Assembly: GCA_016303225.1 (NCBI GenBank)
Contig: JAEDMC010000025.1
Coordinates: 1 to 21,625 of the forward strand
From: Kiritimatiellia bacterium
Lineage (GTDB): Bacteria; Verrucomicrobiota; Kiritimatiellia; RFP12; UBA1067
Direction of reading: 5' to 3'
Length of the DNA: 21,625 nt
Under the pieces are notes generated by a model. That model worked only from the letters and a program-made list of their open reading frames with translations. It was not told where the DNA came from and made no database searches. Each line of letters starts with the position of its first letter. Position 1 is the first letter of the stretch. The translations under genes were made by a program, and so were the position numbers. Positions 1 through 6,839 of the stretch are shown here, one piece after another.

Positions 1-1
1 G

Positions 2-412
2 GTCGCGTTCCACATCTCGCGTCCGGTCCGCTGGGACTCCGACCACGTGATCCGCCAGAACGACGACCTCCGCGCGGCCGCGCAGGAGATCGTGAAGATG
101 GGTCCGGAGAACTTCATCATTGCGCTTGACTACTTCGATGCGTCCATCAACCGCGTTGCGGCGTGGGTCCTCGGCATGCGCAACATGCAGAAGGAGCTCC
201 TCAAGGCGATGCTCGTGCCGTGGAAGTCGCTGAAGGCGATGCAGGACGCGGGCGAGTTCACCGCGCAGCTCGTTTGCCAGGAGGAGTACAAGAACTATCC
301 GGTCGAGGCGGTCTGGGAGGAGTTCTGCAAGCGCGCCGGCGTCGTCGCCGACGAGGCCTGGCTGAAGGCCGTTCAGAAGTACGAGAAGGACGTTCTCGCG
401 AAGCGAGCCTAA
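2..412 (+). CDS. rhaA: L-rhamnose isomerase, C-terminal part (5' end outside the window)
   Basis: This enzyme converts L-rhamnose to L-rhamnulose in the cytoplasm, the first step of rhamnose catabolism. The open frame runs from base 2 without a start codon, so only about the last 136 residues are present. The segment RPVRWDSDHV near the beginning matches the metal-binding WDSDH stretch of RhaA. LDYFDASINRVAAWVLG and the end YEKDVLAKR match the C-terminal helices of E. coli RhaA as I remember them. A GTG at base 47 is open in the same frame but lies inside the conserved domain and is not the real start. The class II aldolase gene follows after 39 nt, so the two are probably co-transcribed. I see nothing broken in the visible part. 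Confidence 0.93.
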   Translation, partial: VAFHISRPVRWDSDHVIRQNDDLRAAAQEIVKMGPENFIIALDYFDASINRVAAWVLGMRNMQKELLKAMLVPWKSLKAMQDAGEFTAQLVCQEEYKNYPVEAVWEEFCKRAGVVADEAWLKAVQKYEKDVLAKRA

Positions 413-413
413 C

Positions 414-448
414 GTCTTTCGTCTAAAGTTTAAAGTCTAAAGTCCTCA
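414..448 (+). repeat. Heptamer array, consensus GTCTAAA, 5 units
   Basis: Five consecutive 7-nt units all begin with GT. The best units read GTCTAAA and the outer ones are degenerate (GTCTTTC, GTCCTCA). The array fills 35 of the 39 nt between rhaA and the aldolase gene and ends 3 nt before the ATG. No Shine-Dalgarno sequence is visible here. It belongs to a set of 7-nt-period arrays in this window. Confidence 0.85.
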
Positions 449-451
449 ACG

Positions 452-1270
452 ATGGATTCCAAGCTTTACATAAATCCGCCGCTGGTCGACCGGGCGTATG
501 ACTGGAAAAACGGTCCGCAGCCGAAGACGCGCGTGGCGCTCGACAAGTTCTTCAACTCGCCGGCCATCAACCGCGTCAAGGACCAGATCTGCGAGATGGG
601 TCGCCGCATCTACAACAAGGGCTATACCGACGGCAACGGCGGCAACCTTTCGGTGCGTGTCGGCGAAGACCTGGTGCTCTGTTCTCCGACCCTCTGCTGC
701 AAGGGCTTCATGAAGCGCGAGGACATCTGCCTCGTCGACATGAGCGCCGGGCAGCTCTGCGGCTACCGTCCGCGCACGAGCGAGGTGAAGGTGCACATCG
801 CGATGATGAAGGCGACGGGCATGAACGCCTGCATGCACTGCCATCCTCCGCACTGCAACGCCTTCCTCTTTGCGGGGATGGTTCCGCCGAACGGGGTGAA
901 CCCCGAGGCGGACATCTTCCTCTCGCAGATTCCGCTCGCGCCGTACGCGACGCCGGGCACGGACGAAGTCGCGAAGACCGTCGCCGAAGCGGCGAAGAAG
1001 TCCAACGTCGTCTTCATGGCCAACCACGGCATCGTCTGCGGCGGACGCGACATCGAGGAGGCGGAATGGTTCGCCGAGAACGCGGACGCCTACTGCCAGG
1101 TGCTCCTGCTCGCGAATGCACACGGTGGCAAGGTCAATCAGCTCAAGCCGAAGTTCGTCAAGGACATCGTCGCCATCCGCAAGGCGATGGGGCTGACGGT
1201 CGATCCGAAGCAGGCGCTTTACAACACCCATCGGTTCAACGGCTACAAAATGCCCGTCTCATCCAAGTGA
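452..1270 (+). CDS. Class II sugar-phosphate aldolase (FucA-like; probably L-rhamnulose-1-phosphate aldolase)
   Basis: It probably cleaves L-rhamnulose-1-phosphate or L-fuculose-1-phosphate into dihydroxyacetone phosphate and L-lactaldehyde. The 272-residue protein carries the class II aldolase/adducin fold. It has GNGGNLSVR at residues 61-69, Glu111 in the SEVK motif, His129 and His131 in MHCHPPH, and His192 in NHGIVCGG; these fit the catalytic acid and the three zinc ligands of FucA. The motifs resemble FucA more than E. coli RhaD, but it has about 45 extra N-terminal residues and a C-terminal tail compared with FucA (about 215 residues). The adjacent rhaA argues for rhamnulose phosphate as substrate. 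Long N- and C-terminal extensions also occur in aldolases packed into bacterial microcompartments, but no shell gene lies in this window. Confidence 0.85.
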   Translation: MDSKLYINPPLVDRAYDWKNGPQPKTRVALDKFFNSPAINRVKDQICEMGRRIYNKGYTDGNGGNLSVRVGEDLVLCSPTLCCKGFMKREDICLVDMSAGQLCGYRPRTSEVKVHIAMMKATGMNACMHCHPPHCNAFLFAGMVPPNGVNPEADIFLSQIPLAPYATPGTDEVAKTVAEAAKKSNVVFMANHGIVCGGRDIEEAEWFAENADAYCQVLLLANAHGGKVNQLKPKFVKDIVAIRKAMGLTVDPKQALYNTHRFNGYKMPVSSK

Positions 1271-1275
1271 ATTTA

Positions 1276-1284
1276 TGGTATAAT
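1276..1284 (+). promoter_or_regulatory. Extended -10 promoter for pheS
   Basis: TGGTATAAT is a perfect extended -10 element lying just after the stop codon of the aldolase gene. No convincing -35 box is seen 16-18 nt upstream. The predicted start near 1291 gives a 20-nt leader containing GGGAG at 1296-1300, ten bases before the pheS ATG. Confidence 0.75.
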
Positions 1285-1310
1285 TACTGAAATTTGGGAG
1301 AAACAGGCAG

Positions 1311-2330
1311 ATGACTCTGGCAGAACTCGAGCAGGCGAAGGCGGAAAGCCTCAAGGGAATTGCGGCCGCGACCGACGGTGCGGCCGTGGAGGCGCTTCGC
1401 GTCAAGTATGTAGGGCGCAACGGATCCATTCCGGCGCTCATTAAGGCGATGAAGGACGTTCCGAAGGAGGAGCGTCCGGCGTTTGGCAAGGCCGTGCAGG
1501 CTTGGAAGGCAGAGGTTGAGGCCGCGCTGGCCGGCAAGGGCGGCGGCGGTTCGACCGAGAAGGCGGTTGAGGCCGACCTGACGCTTCCCGGGCGTTGGTG
1601 GGGGCTGGGCGTGCGGCATCCGCTCTCGCGGGTCATTGAGGAGACGGCGGCGATTTTCGGACGTCTTGGCTTCACGGTGGCGGACGGTCCTGAGCTTGAG
1701 AACCGCTTCAACAACTTCACGGCGCTCAATACGCCGCCGCATCATCCGTCGCAGGACCGCACGGATACGTTCTGGTTCGGGGAGGACTGCCTTCTCCGCA
1801 CGCAGACGTCGCCGGTGCAGATTCGCACGATGATGGAGAACAAGCCGCCGATCCGTGTCATTTGTCCTGGCCGCACCTATCGGCGCGACACGACGGACGC
1901 GACGCACAGCGCGAATTTCCATCAGATCGAAGGCCTGTATGTTGACACGTTGCCGCAGAAGCCGGTGTCGCTCGCTGATCTCAAGTCGGTCTTGGCGTAC
2001 TTTGCGAAGGAAATGATGGGCGAGGGCGTGACGGTTCGGTTCCGTCCGCACTTCTTCCCATTCACCGAGCCGTCGGTTGAGGTCGACTTCACCTGCCACG
2101 TCTGCAAGGGTAAGGGCTGCAACGTCTGCAAGCAGTCCGGCTGGATCGAGGTCGCCGGCGCGGGCATGGTCGATCCGCGCGTTTTCAAGCACGTCGGGTA
2201 CGATCCGGAGAAGGTCTCCGGCTATGCATTCGGCTTCGGCGTCGAGCGCATCGCGATGATCAAGTACGGCATCCCGGACATCCGCTGGCTCTACGAAAAC
2301 GACATCCGTTTTCTTTCTCAGCTGGGCTGA
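1311..2330 (+). CDS. pheS: Phenylalanine--tRNA ligase alpha subunit
   Basis: This is the catalytic alpha chain of the alpha2beta2 phenylalanyl-tRNA synthetase. The 339-residue length is normal for bacterial PheS. An N-terminal helical tRNA-binding arm (residues 1-80) precedes the class II core. HPSQDRTDTFWF at 145-156, the motif-2 region GRTYRRDTTDATHSANFHQ at 187-205, a four-cysteine cluster (C262, C265, C270, C273) before GWIEVAGAGMVDP, and motif 3 GFGVER at 308-313 are all present. It has its own extended -10 promoter and a GGGAG ribosome site. The beta subunit gene pheT, usually directly downstream, is absent; corA follows instead. Its stop codon lies inside a heptamer array. Confidence 0.97.
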   Translation: MTLAELEQAKAESLKGIAAATDGAAVEALRVKYVGRNGSIPALIKAMKDVPKEERPAFGKAVQAWKAEVEAALAGKGGGGSTEKAVEADLTLPGRWWGLGVRHPLSRVIEETAAIFGRLGFTVADGPELENRFNNFTALNTPPHHPSQDRTDTFWFGEDCLLRTQTSPVQIRTMMENKPPIRVICPGRTYRRDTTDATHSANFHQIEGLYVDTLPQKPVSLADLKSVLAYFAKEMMGEGVTVRFRPHFFPFTEPSVEVDFTCHVCKGKGCNVCKQSGWIEVAGAGMVDPRVFKHVGYDPEKVSGYAFGFGVERIAMIKYGIPDIRWLYENDIRFLSQLG

Positions 2331-2351
2331 TCCCTGATTCCTAACCCCTAA
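2324..2351 (+). repeat. Heptamer array, consensus NNNCTRA, 4 units
   Basis: Four 7-nt units share CTGA or CTAA at their ends (for example TTCCTAA and CCCCTAA). The first unit contains the pheS stop codon, and the array ends 5 nt before the corA ATG at 2357. It takes up essentially the whole intergenic gap, and no ribosome-binding site is visible. Confidence 0.75.
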
Positions 2352-2356
2352 TTACC

Positions 2357-3304
2357 ATGATGACGATCTACAGGTGGGAAAACGGAGGGCTTCGGGAGAC
2401 CCCGGAGTTCGCGTCCTCCTGTTGGATCAACCTGGTTGAGCCGTCGACGACGGAGCTGGAGGCGGTTCTCTCGCATTCGAACGTTCCGCGCGACTTTCTG
2501 ACGGACCCTCTTGACGCGGGGGAACGTCCGCGTTTCGACTGGGACGACGAGGCGTCGCTCCTGATCGTCCATGTGCCGATGGTCGATCCGGATCCAGACG
2601 AGGATGCGGTTCCCTATCGCACGGTTCCGTTGGGCATCATTCTCTATAAGCAGTCGGTCATCACCGTCTGCAGTGCGCGGACGCCCGTTACCGCGGCGTT
2701 CCTGGATCAGATCCGCAGGGTCTGTCCTCCGTCCGACATCTATCGTTTCGCGTTTCGGCTCCTGTGGCACGCGGGCGTCCTGTTCCTCCGCTACATCAAC
2801 GAGATCCACTCGCGCACGACGGCGATTGAGGACGAGCTGCACGAGTCCATCTCCAACGAAGCGCTGTTGAAGCTCTTCCAGATCGAGAAGGTGTTCGTCT
2901 ACTTCACGACCTCGCTGAAGGCGGACACGATCGCCCTCGCGCGCGCGAACACCGCGCGGCAGCTGACGCTCTCGGAGGATGACCGCGACTATCTGGAGGA
3001 CGCGATGGTCGAATACCAGCAGGCGCTGGAGACGGCGACCATCCACGCGAACATCTTGAACGGGACGCTCGATACCTTTGCGTCGCTCATCAACAACAAC
3101 CTGAACAACGTGATGAAGTACCTGACCGCCGCGACGATCATGCTGGCGGCGCCGACCCTCATCGCGTCGCTCTACGGCATGAACATCGGCTTGCCGTTCC
3201 AGAACCACGCGCACGCCTTTTCGATCGTGATGGGCATCTCGGGACTGCTCGCGATTGCCATCGGCGCAATCTTCGTCGTCCTTTCTCACAAGCGGAAGTT
3301 CTGA
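2357..3304 (+). CDS. corA: CorA-family divalent metal ion transporter
   Basis: It is an inner-membrane channel of the CorA family, typically passing Mg2+ and sometimes Co2+ or Ni2+. The 315-residue protein has a large cytoplasmic N-terminal domain with long helices (about 130-250). Transmembrane segment 1 is at about 255-273, followed directly by the diagnostic YGMN motif (GMN at 274-276), then segment 2 at about 286-309 and a short basic tail. Length and order are typical of the family. The start ATG at 2357 was chosen because translation then begins with a family-like N-terminus; the codon just downstream is also ATG. The next gene begins 1 nt after the stop, so the two are translationally linked. 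Confidence 0.93.
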   Translation: MMTIYRWENGGLRETPEFASSCWINLVEPSTTELEAVLSHSNVPRDFLTDPLDAGERPRFDWDDEASLLIVHVPMVDPDPDEDAVPYRTVPLGIILYKQSVITVCSARTPVTAAFLDQIRRVCPPSDIYRFAFRLLWHAGVLFLRYINEIHSRTTAIEDELHESISNEALLKLFQIEKVFVYFTTSLKADTIALARANTARQLTLSEDDRDYLEDAMVEYQQALETATIHANILNGTLDTFASLINNNLNNVMKYLTAATIMLAAPTLIASLYGMNIGLPFQNHAHAFSIVMGISGLLAIAIGAIFVVLSHKRKF

Positions 3305-3305
3305 C

Positions 3306-4226
3306 ATGGCGTGCCGTGGACTTTCGCTGATGAGCGGTGGGCTGGACAGCCAGCTCGCGATTCGCGTTTTGCAGCGGGCGGGCGCGGAGGTCGAGGCGGT
3401 CTGCTTCTCGACGCCGTTCTTCGACATCTCCGCGGCGAAGAAGGCGGCGGACGCGCTGGGCGTGAAGCTTCACATCGTTGACTTTACCGATGACGAGATC
3501 TCGCTCATCGAAAATCCGGCGCACGGCTTCGGCGGGGCGATGAATCCGTGCATCGACTGCCATGCGCTGATGATCAGGCGTGCGGGCGAGCTGATGACGG
3601 AGCTCGGCTACGACTTTGTCGCGACGGGCGAAGTGCAGGGGCAGCGTCCGATGTCGCAGAACAAGCAGTCGATGGGCATTGTCGAGAAATGTTCGACGAT
3701 GAAGGGGCGGTTGGTCAGGCCGATGTCTGCGAAGCTCCTCGAACCGACGATCCCGGAACTGGAGGGCAAACTTGACCGCGAGCAGCTGTTGGACATCTCG
3801 GGGCGCGGGCGCGAACGACAGATTGCGCTTGCCGCCGAGTTCGGCATCGTCGACTATCCGTCCCCTGCGGGCGGTTGCAAGCTGACGGAAGATGGCTTTT
3901 GCCGCAAGCTTAAGGACCTTATGGATCACGAGGGGCTTCACGACCGCACGCTCGTCGATCTGCTGACGGTCGGCCGCCGGTTCCGCTTGCCAGGCGGCTC
4001 GTCGGTGATTCTGGGGCGGGATCGCATTGAGAACGAGCGTCTCTCGTCACTTGTCGCTCGTCTTCCGTCTTCCGTCCTCGTCAAGAACGATTCCGTGCCA
4101 GGACCGACAGCGCTGGTGCCGGAGTTGAAGTCGCAGGACGATTTGGAACTGACTCGGCAGATCGTTTGCGCGTGGTCGCGGGGCGGCATGGGGCGCGAAA
4201 TGCTGAAGACATTTCAGATCTGCTGA
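3306..4226 (+). CDS. PP-loop ATP pyrophosphatase, MnmA/ThiI-like, with an NFACT-R-like C-terminal region
   Basis: It is probably a tRNA sulphur-modification-type enzyme that activates its substrate by adenylation. The 306-residue protein begins with a PP-loop, SGGLDS at 10-15. A C82-x-x-C85 pair follows in NPCIDCHALMIRRAGE, then ATGEVQGQRPMSQN at 106-119 and a further cysteine at 191 in AGGCKLTE. The C-terminal part GRRFRLPGGSSVILGRDRIENE resembles the RNA-binding NFACT-R domain. This combination is found in proteins often annotated as tRNA 2-thiouridylase-like, but it is not canonical MnmA. The start ATG is 1 nt after the corA stop; an upstream in-frame ATG would overlap corA and is unlikely. 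Residues about 244-257 are written by a heptamer array. The exact tRNA target is unknown. Confidence 0.75.
   Translation: MACRGLSLMSGGLDSQLAIRVLQRAGAEVEAVCFSTPFFDISAAKKAADALGVKLHIVDFTDDEISLIENPAHGFGGAMNPCIDCHALMIRRAGELMTELGYDFVATGEVQGQRPMSQNKQSMGIVEKCSTMKGRLVRPMSAKLLEPTIPELEGKLDREQLLDISGRGRERQIALAAEFGIVDYPSPAGGCKLTEDGFCRKLKDLMDHEGLHDRTLVDLLTVGRRFRLPGGSSVILGRDRIENERLSSLVARLPSSVLVKNDSVPGPTALVPELKSQDDLELTRQIVCAWSRGGMGREMLKTFQIC
4036..4077 (+). repeat. Intragenic heptamer array, consensus NTCGTCN, 6 units
   Basis: Six consecutive 7-nt units each carry CGTC or TGTC at the same position (for example CTCGTCA, TCCGTCT). The 42-nt array lies in frame in the C-terminal region of the PP-loop gene and encodes the serine/leucine-rich stretch between GRDRIENE and LVKNDS. 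Confidence 0.75.
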
Positions 4227-4230
4227 GTGA

Positions 4231-4258
4231 CTTCAAACCTCAAACTTCAAACGTCAAA
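4231..4258 (+). repeat. Heptamer array, consensus CNTCAAA, 4 units
   Basis: Four units of the form CTTCAAA, CCTCAAA or CGTCAAA follow each other without gaps and end 6 nt before the DedA ATG. The array fills most of the 38-nt gap, and no Shine-Dalgarno sequence is visible before the start codon. Confidence 0.88.
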
Positions 4259-4264
4259 CTTTCT

Positions 4265-4939
4265 ATGTTAGAGACGATCGCCTCCCATCTTGATTCCCTT
4301 GCGGCGCTGGCGCCGATGTGGGGACTCCTCTTCATCTTCGTCTTCATGACGATTGAATCGAGCTTCGTGCCGTTCCCGAGCGAGGTGGTCATGATTCCCG
4401 CGGGATTTCTTGCGGCGCGCGGCGAGTTGGGGATTGGTTCGCCGCTCGCGGCGGTCTGGGTTGCGATTGCGGTCGGTGTCCTCGGTTCGCTGGCGGGCGC
4501 GTACGTCAACTACTATCTCGCGCTGTGGGTTGGGAAGCCTTTTCTCGAGAAGTATGGCAAGTGGTTTTTCCTGAAGCCGGCGGCGCTTGAGCGTGCGTGC
4601 GAAGTTTTCAACAAGTATGGCGCGGCGACGACGTTCGTCTGTCGGATGGTGCCGGCGATTCGCCAGCTCATTTCGATTCCGGCTGGCATCGCGAAGATGC
4701 CGCTCGGGAGCTTTACGCTTTTCACGGGGCTCGGCGCCGGAGTCTGGACGACGATTCTCGCGTTCGTCGGTTATGGCCTCGGGAAGTCCGCCGGCGACAT
4801 CACCTATCTCGAACTCTGCACGAAGGGCAAGGAGATGGCGGCGGCGAATCTGCCGCTCGTCATTGGCGGAGCCCTTGCACTGGCGGGACTCTATGTTCTC
4901 ATTTCGAAACTTGTCATGCGAAGGGAGGGGGCGGAGTGA
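4265..4939 (+). CDS. DedA-family (SNARE-associated/VTT domain) inner-membrane protein
   Basis: DedA proteins are inner-membrane transporters or flippases linked to lipid carrier recycling, membrane potential and drug resistance. The 224-residue protein shows the family hallmarks: ESSFVPFPSE at residues 31-40, a glycine-rich helix at about 65-90, the RMVPAIRQLISIPAG signature at 127-141, and GAGVWTTILAFVGYGLG at 158-173. A C-terminal membrane segment spans about 195-214. The length is typical. The ATG at 4265 directly precedes the expected amphipathic N-terminus; an earlier in-frame ATG would overlap the preceding gene and translate the heptamer array. The stop overlaps the GTG of the next gene by 3 nt, with GGGAGGGGG just upstream as the ribosome site for that gene. 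Confidence 0.9.
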   Translation: MLETIASHLDSLAALAPMWGLLFIFVFMTIESSFVPFPSEVVMIPAGFLAARGELGIGSPLAAVWVAIAVGVLGSLAGAYVNYYLALWVGKPFLEKYGKWFFLKPAALERACEVFNKYGAATTFVCRMVPAIRQLISIPAGIAKMPLGSFTLFTGLGAGVWTTILAFVGYGLGKSAGDITYLELCTKGKEMAAANLPLVIGGALALAGLYVLISKLVMRREGAE

Positions 4940-5553
4940 AAGCGATTCTGGCGTTGGCCCTGAGTTTGCTGGTGTCGACCTTCGCCCTCGCAGGCGACAA
5001 GAAGATCAGCTGTTCGCTGACAGTGTCGCCGCGTGGCGGCGACTCGAAGACCACGAAGAGCGGACGCGGAGGCTCGCTGCTGCGGAGTAACACGAACCAG
5101 TCGAACACTGGCACCAAGACGATCGAACGGAATCTGAAATGGCTGGTGGAAGTCCGCTTCCGCGAGGAAAGGCCGGACAAGACGGAGGTCAAGGTCTACT
5201 ACATCGGCTACGGCGACGGCGGCAAGACGCTCAAGCAGATTGGACAGGAGACGAAGACGCTGACGCTGGACAAGAACGGACGTGCCTCCGTAGAGCTGAC
5301 GTCGCCGACGACGAAGCTGCGCAGAACGCGTACGCAACAGTCCTCGTCTTCGAGAGGGTCCAGCTCCGGCTTTAGGTCCGTTAAGTCGACGACGAGCGGG
5401 GACCGCGTGTCTGGTTGCGTGGTCCAGCTGTTCGGCGACGGAGAGCTGCTGAAGAGCTATGTCTCGGATTCCCGTTGGGCGTCCGTTGCGGACGATGTGC
5501 CGTTCTCGATTGCCGAGCTGACGAAACGCTCGGGGCGCATCGGGCTCAGGTGA
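4936..5553 (+). CDS. Exported protein of unknown function
   Basis: I do not recognise this 205-residue protein. It starts at GTG 4936, overlapping the DedA stop as GTGA, with a strong purine-rich ribosome site (GGGAGGGGG, 4923-4931). MKAILALALSLLVSTFALA is a clear signal peptide, cleaved before GDKK. The mature part has a Ser/Thr/Gly/Arg-rich stretch (about residues 33-58), a region with beta-strand character (WLVEVRFREERPDKTEVKVYY, about 64-84), a second Ser/Arg-rich linker (about 128-155), and an end containing GCVVQLFGDGELLKSYVSDS. There are only two cysteines in the mature part. It is likely periplasmic or cell-surface. The stop overlaps the ATG of the ABC ATPase by one base, so it is co-translated with its neighbours. 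Confidence 0.8.
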   Translation: MKAILALALSLLVSTFALAGDKKISCSLTVSPRGGDSKTTKSGRGGSLLRSNTNQSNTGTKTIERNLKWLVEVRFREERPDKTEVKVYYIGYGDGGKTLKQIGQETKTLTLDKNGRASVELTSPTTKLRRTRTQQSSSSRGSSSGFRSVKSTTSGDRVSGCVVQLFGDGELLKSYVSDSRWASVADDVPFSIAELTKRSGRIGLR

Positions 5554-6407
5554 TGGTCCTTGAAGTCGAGCATTTGCGCGTTGCGTTCCGGACGGAGAAG
5601 GGACTCTCCGTTCCCGTGCGAGACGTCAGCTTCTCGATTCCCGAGAACGGACGTGTGGCGCTTGTCGGCGAATCTGGCTGCGGCAAGTCGCTGACCGCGC
5701 TCACCGTGGGAGGCCTCGTTGACCGAGCGGAAATCGAGGGCCGGATATCTCGACCTTCGCGCATCGCCTATGTCTTTCAGAATCCGATGCAATCGCTCAA
5801 TCCCGTTATGCGAGTGGGGAAGCAGGTTGAAGAAGGTTTGGAAGGTCGGTCTAAAGTCGCCTGTCTTTTGTCCTTGGTTGGGCTGCCTTCGGGAACGGAG
5901 AAGAAATATCCGTGCGAACTTTCGGGTGGACAGCAGCAGCGCGTGATGATTGCGATGGCGTTGGCGCAGGAACCGGACTTGCTGATTGCCGACGAGCCGA
6001 CAACGGCGCTGGACGTGACGACGCAGAGCGAAGTCCTCGATCTCATCGGACGCATTGCCGACGAGCGCAAGATGGCAGTCCTCCTGATTACGCACAATCT
6101 CGGGCTCGTCGCTCGCTATTCGAAATTTGTCAACGTCATGTACGCGGGTGAGATTGTCGAGCGCGGAGAAGTGAAGTCGGTGTTGTCGGCGCCGCGTCAT
6201 CCGTACACGCAGGGACTTTTGGCGGCGGTTCCGCGTCTTGATGCGCCGAAAGACGCGCCGCTCGTGGACATTCCGGGGACGGTCCCCCCACCAACGGCAT
6301 GGCCTACAGGTTGTGCTTTTCATCCGCGATGCAAATTCGTTAAACCCGAATGTTCGCGAGAGGGCTTCAACGGATTGTGTCCGCAAATGGCCGAAAACCG
6401 CAAATAG
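5553..6407 (+). CDS. Peptide/nickel-type ABC transporter ATP-binding protein (OppD/DppD family)
   Basis: This is the ATPase subunit of an oligopeptide/dipeptide-type ABC importer. The 284-residue protein has Walker A GESGCGKS at 39-46, Q-loop Gln76, signature LSGGQ at 123-127, Walker B LLIADE at 143-148 and the H-loop His181. It has the family-specific C-terminal extension, with HPYTQGLLAAVPRLD at 216-230 and four cysteines (C254, C260, C267, C276) in the GCAFHPRC region that can hold an iron-sulphur cluster in DppD-type proteins. Permease, binding-protein and partner-ATPase genes are not adjacent, so it is an orphan subunit here. The segment between the Q-loop and the signature is shorter than usual and contains a heptamer array. 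The start ATG overlaps the previous stop as TGATG. Confidence 0.93.
   Translation: MVLEVEHLRVAFRTEKGLSVPVRDVSFSIPENGRVALVGESGCGKSLTALTVGGLVDRAEIEGRISRPSRIAYVFQNPMQSLNPVMRVGKQVEEGLEGRSKVACLLSLVGLPSGTEKKYPCELSGGQQQRVMIAMALAQEPDLLIADEPTTALDVTTQSEVLDLIGRIADERKMAVLLITHNLGLVARYSKFVNVMYAGEIVERGEVKSVLSAPRHPYTQGLLAAVPRLDAPKDAPLVDIPGTVPPPTAWPTGCAFHPRCKFVKPECSREGFNGLCPQMAENRK
5849..5876 (+). repeat. Intragenic heptamer array, consensus GTCNNNN, 4 units
   Basis: GTC occurs exactly every 7 nt at 5849, 5856, 5863 and 5870, and GTT follows at 5877. The units include GTCTAAA, the same heptamer as in the array at 414-448. The array encodes residues around 99-109 of the ABC ATPase, in its helical subdomain. 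Confidence 0.7.
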
Positions 6408-6421
6408 TTGTGTTTAGCCCC

Positions 6422-6450
6422 TTGCGCGCAACCACAAAATATGGTACATT
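6422..6450 (+). promoter_or_regulatory. Promoter of the HU gene
   Basis: TGGTACATT (6442-6450) is an extended -10 element with one mismatch to TATAAT. TTGCGC at 6422-6427 can serve as a weak -35 with 17-nt spacing. It lies within a perfect 10-bp palindrome, TTGCGCGCAA (6422-6431), which could be an operator. Predicted start near 6457. Confidence 0.6.
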
Positions 6451-6460
6451 ACTAGCAAAT

Positions 6461-6496
6461 CACGAGGGAGTGGTTCCCGAAGTGTGTCACTAGTGA
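6461..6496 (+). promoter_or_regulatory. Inverted-repeat leader of the HU mRNA
   Basis: The HU leader is about 58 nt, long for this window. It contains GGGA (6466-6469) able to pair with TCCC (6475-6478), with CAC/GTG flanks, and a perfect palindrome TCACTAGTGA at 6487-6496 just ahead of the ribosome site AAAGGA (6501-6506). It could be a site for autoregulation by a DNA-binding protein or an RNA structure; the sequence does not say which. Confidence 0.45.
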
Positions 6497-6514
6497 TAAC
6501 AAAGGATCAAGAAA

Positions 6515-6817
6515 ATGGCTAAGTGTGTTATTCCGACGACCAAGAGCGGAATCATGGCGGAGCTCGCCGCGGCTGGCGAGGTCAGCAAGAAGCAGGCGGT
6601 TGCGATTTACGACAAGCTCGTCGAGATTGCGATCAAGGGCGCCAAGCAGGAAGGCAAGAAGGGCATTACCCTCCCGGCGATCGGCAAGGTGAAGCTCATC
6701 AAGCGTCCTGCTCGTACGGGCCGCAATCCTGCGACGGGCGAGACGATCAAGATCAAGGCGAAGACCGTCGTCAAGATCGTCGCGTGCAAGGCTCTCAAGG
6801 ACGCGATCCTCGGCTAA
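6515..6817 (+). CDS. HU-family histone-like DNA-binding protein
   Basis: HU/IHF-type proteins bend and compact DNA. The 100-residue protein has the helical dimerisation part (residues 1-45), the glycine turn GKKGITLPAIGKVKLIKRPA, and the DNA-intercalating arm GRNPATGETIKIKAKTVVK with its central proline. The length is slightly above the usual 90, because of an extra N-terminal MAKCVIPTTKSG-type segment. It stands alone with its own promoter, a 58-nt leader, ribosome site AAAGGA and an intrinsic terminator, consistent with strong independent expression. Assignment to HU rather than IHF is not certain from the sequence. Confidence 0.93.
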   Translation: MAKCVIPTTKSGIMAELAAAGEVSKKQAVAIYDKLVEIAIKGAKQEGKKGITLPAIGKVKLIKRPARTGRNPATGETIKIKAKTVVKIVACKALKDAILG

Positions 6818-6839
6818 TCGCTTTGCGCGATGCAAGAAC

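Noticed and set aside
414..448. Heptamer arrays as a CRISPR or iteron array
   Set aside because: Units are 7 nt with no spacers, there is no cas or rep gene, and each array has a different unit.
417..451. A riboswitch or leader regulating the aldolase
   Set aside because: The gap is only 39 nt and almost all array, with no room for a structured leader.
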